Assembly (NCBI RefSeq): GCF_900095265.1
Contig: NZ_LT607674.1
Span: forward strand, 1-60,316
From: Janthinobacterium sp. UMAB-56
GTDB taxonomy: Bacteria; Pseudomonadota; Gammaproteobacteria; Burkholderiales; Burkholderiaceae_D
Reading direction: 5' to 3'
Length of the DNA: 60,316 nt
The notes under the pieces are model-generated. The model worked only from the letters and a program-made list of their open reading frames with translations, made no database searches and had not been told where the DNA came from. The position numbers were made by a program, and so were the translations under genes. Position 1 is the first letter of the stretch. Every line of letters starts with the position of its first letter. Shown here piece by piece: positions 22,246-30,500 of the stretch.

Positions 22246-24273
22246 ATGAAAGAAATCTACCTCGACAGCAATGCCACCACTTGCGTGCTGCCCGCCGCCG
22301 TTGCCGCCGCCCGGCAAGCGATGGAGCAGGGCTATGGCAATCCCAGCAGCACCCACGCCACGGGATTGCAGGCCAAGGCCATGATGGATGGCGTACGCCT
22401 GCACGCCGGTCGCTTGCTGGGCGTGGGCGATGGCCGCTTGATGTTCAACAGCGGTGCCACCGAAGGCATACAGACGGCCGTGCTGTCGGCACTGTGCGCG
22501 CTGCGCGAACGGCGCGCGCAAGGCAAGCGCATCGGCAGCTTGCTGCTGTATGGCGCGACCGAGCACAAGGCCGTGCCGGAAAGCCTGGCGCACTGGAACC
22601 GTTTATTGGGCCTGAACCTGGAAGTGCGCAAGCTGCCCGTCGATGCACAGGGGCGCCACGATCTGCAGGCGCTCGATGCGCTGATCGGCGACGCGGCCAT
22701 GCTGTGCACCATGGCGGCGAATAATGAGACGGGCGTCATCAGCGACTTGTCCGCCATCGCGCAACTGCTGCAGGAACGCGGTGCCGATGCGTACTGGATG
22801 GTCGATTGCGTGCAGGCGCTGGGCAAGCTGAAGCTGAACCTGGCCGCTACGCGCATCGATTACGCGCCGTTTTCCGGCCACAAGCTGTATGCGCCCAAGG
22901 GCATCGGCATGCTGTATGTGCGCGCCGGCGCGCCGTTTACGCCCCTGATGATGGGCGGCGGCCAGGAAGCGGGCCTGCGTTCCGGCACGGAAAACATGGC
23001 CGGCATTGCGGCCCTGGGCGCCGTGCTGGCCGCGCTCGATGATGGCAAGACCTTCCGCAGCCACGCCGACCTTGCCGCTTTCCGCGAGCAACTGGTGGCC
23101 AGCCTGGAACGCGCTTTCCCCGGCATCGTTTTCAATATGCCGTTCGACGTGTCCTTGCCGACGACGCTCAATTTTTCCGTGCCGGGCTTGTCGTCGAAGG
23201 AATTGCTCGACCTGTTCGACGCGGCGCGCGTGCGCGTCAGTTCGGGCAGCGCCTGTTCCGCCGCCAAGGCGCTCCCCAGTTATGTGCTGGAAGCCATGCA
23301 TGTGCCGCAATGGCGCGCCAGCTCGGCCATCCGTCTGTCGTTCGGCCCCCTGATCGACGCGGCGACCGTTGCCGCCGCCTGCACGCGCATCGAGCGCTGC
23401 GGCGAGGCGCTGCGCAGCAGCTGCTTGCTGCCGTCGGCACTGGCGCCATCGCCGCAGGATGGTGTGATCCAGCTGAGCGTCGATGGCCAGTGCACCTGGC
23501 TGCTCAGCGACGCTGCCAGCGCCAGTTGCGTCGTCATCGATCCGGTCGCCGCGCTCGTGCCACGCCTGGCCGCCTTCATCCGCTGCCAGCACCTGGCCTT
23601 GCGCGCCATCGTGCACACGGCGCCGCCAGCCGACCATGGCGTGGCGCGGCTGGCGCTGCTGCAGGAACTCGGGATCGAACAGGTTGGCCGCGTCGACATC
23701 GACGGTGAGCTGGCACTGGGCCAGCAGCGCCTGCGGCGCGTCGAGTGTGGCGACATCCATGTGTATCTGCTGGGGCAGCGCTTCGCCTTTATCGGCACCC
23801 TGGCGCCCGGGGCGTTGACGCCCTTGCTGGAGGCGGCGCTGGTGACGCCGGACACCGTGCTGTGCGCCGCCAGCGATGACGGCAGCCTCTGCAGCACCGC
23901 GCGTACGCTGCAGGAAGGCCGCGTGCCGGCTGCCGAACTGCAGCTCGATGCGCCCGCTTTGGCCGCCTTCCTGCGCCAGCATCCCGACGCTATCCTCGTC
24001 GATGTGCGCGAAGCGTATGAGCACGCGGCCTGTGCCGGTACGGTATTCGAGGGCTGCGAGGTGCGTAGCGTACCGCTGAGCCGCCTGGCGGGACAGGTGG
24101 CAGCGTGGTTGCAGCAGCCGCAGCGCCCGCTGGTCTTTTTCTGCCGCAGCGGCAACCGCAGCGCGCGCGCCGCTGCCTGCCTGCGCCGCCTCGGCCATGG
24201 TGCGGCATGGCAACTCACGGGTGGCATGGCGATGGCAGAGGCGACGCGCCAGCCGCTGGCCATCGCCGCTTGA
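22246..24273 (+). CDS. Cysteine desulfurase / pseudo-metallo-beta-lactamase / rhodanese fusion
   Basis: This 675-residue protein joins three sulfur-related domains. Residues 1-385 are an IscS/NifS-type cysteine desulfurase: PLP lysine K213 in SGHKLYAPKG and catalytic C337 in SSGSACSA. Residues about 405-555 align by eye with the persulfide dioxygenase/glyoxalase II fold (TWLLSD...VVIDPV). The metal motif HxHxDH has become A459-P-P461-A-D463-H464, and the later GH and GD metal sites are also missing, so it should not bind iron. Residues about 570-675 are a rhodanese with active-site C633 in FFCRSGNRS. The desulfurase would make persulfide from cysteine and the rhodanese pass it on; the dead middle domain may be a scaffold. 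No IscU or thiosulfate gene is nearby. Confidence 0.85.
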   Translation: MKEIYLDSNATTCVLPAAVAAARQAMEQGYGNPSSTHATGLQAKAMMDGVRLHAGRLLGVGDGRLMFNSGATEGIQTAVLSALCALRERRAQGKRIGSLLLYGATEHKAVPESLAHWNRLLGLNLEVRKLPVDAQGRHDLQALDALIGDAAMLCTMAANNETGVISDLSAIAQLLQERGADAYWMVDCVQALGKLKLNLAATRIDYAPFSGHKLYAPKGIGMLYVRAGAPFTPLMMGGGQEAGLRSGTENMAGIAALGAVLAALDDGKTFRSHADLAAFREQLVASLERAFPGIVFNMPFDVSLPTTLNFSVPGLSSKELLDLFDAARVRVSSGSACSAAKALPSYVLEAMHVPQWRASSAIRLSFGPLIDAATVAAACTRIERCGEALRSSCLLPSALAPSPQDGVIQLSVDGQCTWLLSDAASASCVVIDPVAALVPRLAAFIRCQHLALRAIVHTAPPADHGVARLALLQELGIEQVGRVDIDGELALGQQRLRRVECGDIHVYLLGQRFAFIGTLAPGALTPLLEAALVTPDTVLCAASDDGSLCSTARTLQEGRVPAAELQLDAPALAAFLRQHPDAILVDVREAYEHAACAGTVFEGCEVRSVPLSRLAGQVAAWLQQPQRPLVFFCRSGNRSARAAACLRRLGHGAAWQLTGGMAMAEATRQPLAIAA

Positions 24274-24596
24274 GCGGCTAGCTCTTTTCTTCTTGACATA
24301 TTGCACCGTGCCATCATCGGCACGGTGCCCGTAGCGCATTTTCTCGCGTTCGTTTCCTGTCGGCATTTTTCTACCCTTCAACGCGCTGATTTCTTGCGCA
24401 AAGAGGCCCTAATACCTCAGGTATGTACGCTAGCGCACGGTCTTGCGTACAGGGCGCACCTACGATGAAGTTCAGAAAATCTCCCCATATCCCGAGATTC
24501 GTCGCAACGCTCCGGCGCTACGCTTTCCGTCTTCGCCAGTGTCCGATCGTGTTTTTCCAGACTGGGCCCGCGTGACGGTGGCCGCTGGTTGCCTGC
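24274..24596. other. Intergenic leader between the fusion gene and ndvB
   Basis: These 323 bases hold a perfect 10-bp inverted repeat at 24303-24328 (GCACCGTGCC/GGCACGGTGC) without a T-run, so its terminator role is uncertain. There is an inverted repeat GTACGC/GCGTAC at about 24425-24450. A 36-codon forward open frame at 24465-24575 (MKFRKSPHIPRFV..., arginine-rich) could be a leader peptide, but its ribosome-binding site is poor. On the reverse strand a frame starting at 24366 (MPTGNEREKMRYGHRADD) has a good ribosome-binding site but runs into the antisense of the fusion gene. None is a firm gene. Confidence 0.5.
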
Positions 24597-27500
24597 GTGC
24601 ACCTAGCGAGGTCCAAGTTGAAAGAGTACACAGCAGTTGTCACGCAGCAGATCAAGGTACAGATTTCCAAAGTCAGAGAAATCTTCCGCGACCGTTCCCT
24701 TGCACCGGACACCTTCGACGCCGCGCGCGACGATGCCTTGCCCCTGCGCTCCGAATTATTCAGCGCCATGCAGATGGCTTCCCACGGCAAGCACGTGGCT
24801 GCCGGTCATGCGGTGGGACGGCACCATGGCCGCGACCGCCTTTTGGCGCGCCTGGCTGACAATGCGGCCCTGATCACGGCCACCGTCAATGAGCTGACGA
24901 CCACCGTGAAAAGCGGGCGCCAGGTCACGCCCGCTTCGGAATGGCTGCTGGATAATTTTTACCTGATCGAAGAGCAGATCCGTACCACGCGGCGCCATTT
25001 GCCGAAGAACTACAGCAAGGAGTTGCCACGGCTGAGCTCCGGCGCGGATGCGGGTTGCCCGCGCGTGTATAAAATTGCGCTGGAAATCATCTCGCACGGC
25101 GATGGCCGCGTCGATCTGGAAAACCTGTGCCACTTCGTCGAGGCTTACCAGGATGTGGCAAGTTTGACCTTGGGCGAACTGTGGGCCGTGCCCATCATGC
25201 TGCGCCTGGCCCTGATCGAGAATCTGCGCCGCGTCGCCGCGCGCGTGGCCGACGACCGCATGCAGCGCGACCTGGCCAATACCTGGGCCGACCAGATGAC
25301 GGACATCGCCGAGCGCAATCCCAGCGGCTTGATCCTGCTGGTAGCCGACATGGCGCGCTCGAATCCGCCGATGACCAGCGCCTTCGTGGCCGAACTGTCG
25401 CGCCGCCTGCAGGGACAAAGTTCGTCGCTGGCCCTGGCGCTGTCGTGGCTGACGCACAAGCTGGCCGAGTCGGGCCTCACCATCGAGCAGCAGATCCAGG
25501 CCGAGATCGGGCAGCAGGCGGCCGACCAGGTGTCGATCGCCAACAGCATCGGCAGCCTGCGTTTTCTGGGCACCATGGATTGGCAGGAATTCGTCGAGAC
25601 CATGAGCGTGGTCGAGCAAACCTTGCGTCTGGACCCCGCCGGTACCTATGGCTTGATGGATTTCGCCACGCGCGACAGCTACCGCCACGCCATCGAGCGC
25701 ATTGCCAAGCGCAGCGCGCGCAGCGAAGTGGACGTCGCCGAGATGGTGGTGCAACTGGCGCGCACGCACGGCAATGGCAATGATGCGCGCCGTGGCCACA
25801 TCGGCTTTTACCTGGTGGGGCGCGGTGTGCTGGTGCTGGAAAAGCAGGCCGGCGCCAGGCTGCCCTTCATCGAGGCGCTGCAGCATACGGCGCGGGCGGC
25901 GCCGCTGGCCGTCTACCTGGGGGCGATCTCGTTCCTGACCCTGGCCACCAGCGCACTGCTGCTCGAACGCGCGGTGCGCCACGGCGTGCAGGGCTGGCCG
26001 CTGGCGGCGCTGGGTGCGCTGGCGCTGCTGGGCAGCAGCCAGCTATCGGTGGCCGTGGTGAACTGGCTGGCGACCCTGATGACGTCGCCGCACCCGCTGC
26101 CGCGCATGGATTACCAGGCCGGCATTCCATCGGATGCGCGCGGCATCGTCGTGGTGCCGACCCTGATCTACAGCGAGGACAACGTGGCGGCCCTGTGCGA
26201 GGCACTGGAAGTGCGCTACCTGTCCAACCGCGATCCGAATCTGCGTTTTTGCCTGCTGACGGATTTTGTCGACGCGTCCGCGCAAACGATGCCGGGCGAC
26301 GACGCCCTGCTGCGCCAGGCGCAAGATACCATTCGAGGCTTGAACGAGAAATACTGCGTGGAAGGAGGCGAGTCGAGGAGCAATGGGGAGCCGGCCGACT
26401 GCGAAGAACTGGGCCATATGGGGCCGTTCCTGCTGCTGCACCGTCCGCGCCTGTGGAATTCGCAGCAGAATGCGTGGATGGGGCAGGAGCGCAAGCGCGG
26501 TAAATTATCCGACTTGCACGCGTTTTTGCGCGGCGGCGCGCGCGACAGATTCTCGCTGGTGGAAGGCGAGTTGCGCGGCTTGCGCACGATCAAATACGTG
26601 ATCACGCTCGATACCGATACACAGCTGCCGCGCGACGCTGCGCGCGACTTCATCGCCACGATGATGCATCCGCTGAACCGTCCCGTGCTGGACGCGGCCG
26701 GCACGCGGGTAGTGGCCGGCTATGGCATTTTGCAGCCGCGCGTGGCCGTGGCGCTGCCCAGCGCGAATGCCTCGCGCTACGAGCTGCTGTGCGGTGGCGA
26801 ACCGGGCATCGATCCCTACACGCGTACCGTCTCCGACCTGTACCAGGACGTGTTTTATGAAGGCTCCTTCATCGGCAAGGGCATCTACGATCTCGACATG
26901 TTCGAGCGGGTGCTGGGCCAGCGCCTGCCCGACAATAAAATCCTCAGCCACGATTTGCTCGAAGGCTGCTACCTCCGCGCGGGCCTGCTCAGCGACTCGC
27001 AACTGTACGAGGAGTACCCGGCCCGCTATGACGCCGACGTGAGCCGCCGCCAGCGCTGGATACGTGGCGACTGGCAGCTGGTTGGCTGGTTGCTGGGCCG
27101 CGTGCCGGGCCGCGCCGGCAAGCGCGAACGCAATCCCCTGTCGATGCTGTCGCGCTGGAAGCTGTTCGACAACCTGCGCCGCAGCGTGGTGGCGCCTGCC
27201 ACGACCATATCCCTGCTGCTGGTGTGGGGCTTTTTGCCACACGTGGCCTTCTGGAGCGCGGCCGTGCTGGCCGTCATCTTCCTGCCGCCTATCTTTTCTG
27301 CCCTGTACGATTTGCTGCGCAAACCGCGCGACACCCTGTGGCGCCAGCATCTGGCTGCCTTCGAGCGGCGTTGCGGCGTGCAGTTTTCGCACGCCATGCT
27401 GACCCTCGTCTTCCTGCCGTACGAAGCGTGGATCAGCCTGGACGCCATCGCGCGCACCCTGTGGCGCCTGGGCGTGTCGCACAAGCATTTGCTCGACTGG

Positions 27501-30500
27501 CGCGCCTCCAACCTGCACAGTTCTTCCGGCTCGCAGACGGACAGCTGGCGCGCCATGTGGTGCTCGCCCGCGCTGGCGCTGGCCGCCTTTGCAGCCTTGC
27601 TGACCTGGCGTCCCGCAGCCTTGCCGGCGGCCGCCGTGGTGTTGCTGCTGTGGCTAGCCGCCCCCGCCATCGCCTGGTGGATCAGCCGCCCCATCGAGCG
27701 GGCTGTGGCGCGCCTGTCGGCCGAGCAGGGACGTTTTTTGCATGGCGTGGCGCGCAAGACGTGGGCATATTTCGACACCTTCGTCGGGCCGGACGACCAC
27801 TGGCTGCCGCCCGATAACATGCAGGAACATCCGACCCTGGTGGTGGCGCACCGCACCTCGCCGACGAATATCGGCCTGGCCTTGCTGGCCAACCTGACGG
27901 CCTACGATTTCGGCTACCTCACGATGGGCCAGTTGATCGAGCGCAGCCGCGCCACCTTGCACAGCATGGGCGAGCTGGAACGCTTCCAGGGCCACTTCTA
28001 TAACTGGTACGACACGCAGACCCTGAAGGCGCTGCAGCCCATGTACATCTCGACCGTCGACAGCGGCAACCTGGCCGGCCATCTGCTGACCTTGCAGCCT
28101 GGCCTGGTGGAACTGTATGACTCTCCCATTCTCGGCCCGCAGGTGGTGCAGGGCATCCGCACGACGGCGCAGGTGCTGCAGGAATTCATCGCCGCCGAAG
28201 GTGAAGGCCAGGCCATGCGCGAGAGCATGAACCTGCTGCAGGCGCAGGCGGCACCCGCCAGCCTGGCAGAATGGCATGCCTACCTGAGCGCGGCGAATGG
28301 CGCAGCCGATGCCTTGCAGTCGCTGACCCTGCAAAGCGAAGGTGGCGAACTGTCGATGTGGACAGACGCCCTGGCGCGCCAGTGCCGCGCGGCGCTGGCG
28401 GAATTGCTGCAACTGGCGCCATGGGCGGCGCAAACGGGTGTCGATGCGGCGTGGCTGCGCGTGCCGACCCTGCGCGCGCTGGCGAACCTGGACGTGACTG
28501 AAGGTACGCCGCCCGACCTGGCGGCGCTGCTGGCGCAAGGCCGCGAACAGGCGGGTCGCCACATGCGCGATATCGCCCACGCGGCGGGCCAGGCGCGCGA
28601 CTTCGCGCAGATCGAATACGGTTTCCTGTACAACCCATCGACAAAACTGCTGGCCATCGGCTACAACGTCAGCGAACGGCGCCTGGACCCCAGCTACTAC
28701 GATTTGCTGGCATCTGAAGTGCGCCTGGCCAGCTTCATCGCCATCGCCCAGGGCCAGCTGCCGCAGGAGCACTGGTTCGCCCTGGGCCGCCAGCTGTGCA
28801 TGGTGGCGGGCCAGCCCGTGCTGCTGTCTTGGAGCGGCTCGATGTTCGAGTACCTGATGCCGCTGCTGGTGATGCCGAATTATCCGAACACCCTGCTCGA
28901 CCAGACGTACCACTCTGTCATCGAGGCGCAGATCGATTATGGCCGCCAGCGCGACGTGCCGTGGGGGATTTCCGAATCCGGCTACAACACGGTCGATGCC
29001 AGCCTGAATTACCAGTACCGCGCCTTTGGCGTGCCGGGACTGGGCCTGAAGCGGGGCCTGGCCGACGACCTGGTGGTGGCGCCTTACGCCAGCATGATGG
29101 GCTTGATGGTGCTGCCGGAAGCGTCGTGCCAGAACCTGCAGCGCATGCAGGCGGCCGGCTACATGGGCCGTTACGGCTTTTTCGAGGCCGTCGACTTCAC
29201 CACCGCGCGCCTGCCGCGCGGGCAAAGCAGCGCCGTCATCCGCTCCTTCATGGTGCATCACCAGGGCATGGGTTTCCTGGCCCTCAGCTATCTGCTGCAC
29301 GACCGTCCGATGCAGCGCCGTTTCGAGTCCGATCCGCTGCTGCAGTCGGCCTTGCTGGTGCTACAGGAACGCACGCCGCAGGCAGGCGCGTTTTACTCAA
29401 GCACGGCCGAACTGGCGGTGCTGCGCAGCGGCGCGTCCGAACAGGCCATGCCGATGCGCATTCTCACGCAGGCCAACAGCGCCGTTCCCGAAACGCAGCT
29501 GCTGTCGAATGGTCGTTACCACGTCATGGTGAGCAACGCTGGCGGCAGCTACAGCCGCTGGAAAGATCTGTCCGTGACGCGCTGGCGCGAGGACAGCACG
29601 CGCGATAACTGGGGCAATTTCTGTTATTTGCGCGACCTCGATGACGGTGCCGTCTGGTCCACCATGTACCAGCCGACGTTGGTGGAGCCGCAGAAATACG
29701 AAGTGATTTTTTCCGAGGGCCGGGCGGAATTTCGCCGTGCCGATCATGGCCTCGACCTGTACACGGAAATCGTCGTCTCGCCAGAGGACGACATCGAAAT
29801 CCGGCGTACGCGCATCAGCAATAATTCGAATCGCCAGCGGCGCATCGAGATCACCAGTTTTGCCGAAGTGGTGATGGCGCCGGCGGCGGCCGATGCGGCC
29901 CACCCCGCGTTCAGCAAGCTGTTCGTGCAAACGGAAATCCTGGCGCATGAAAATGCGATTTTATGTACGCGACGGCCCCGTTCGAAAGACGAGCAGATGC
30001 CGTTGCTGCTGCATGTGATGACCGTGCATGATATCGAGCACTATGCCGTGTCGTTCGAGACGGATCGCGCGCGCTTCATCGGCCGTGGCAACACCGCGCA
30101 GCTGCCGCAGGCGCTGCAGGACAGCGGGCCGCTCAGTGGCGGCCAGGGCTCCGTGCTCGACCCCATCGTGGCCATCCGTTATGTGATCACGCTCGAACCC
30201 GACCAGGCAGTGACGGTCGATAGCGTCACCGGCATGGTGGAGCAGCGCGAGGCGGCGCTGCACCTGATCGACAAATACCAGGACCGCCACCTGGCCGACC
30301 GCGTATTCGAACTGGCGTGGACGCACAGCCAGGTGGTGCTGCGCCAGTTGAATGCCAGCGAAGCGGACGCGCAGCTGTATGCGCGCCTGGCCAATGCCGT
30401 GATCTATCCGAATGCGGCACTGCGCGCCGAGGCCAGTATCCTGATCAAGAACCAGCGTGGCCAGTCGGGCCTGTGGGCGTATGCCATCTCTGGCGACCTG

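Noticed and set aside
24293..24299. TTGACA before the 10-bp hairpin, as an ndvB promoter
   Set aside because: No -10 at the right spacing; the downstream sequence is the hairpin.
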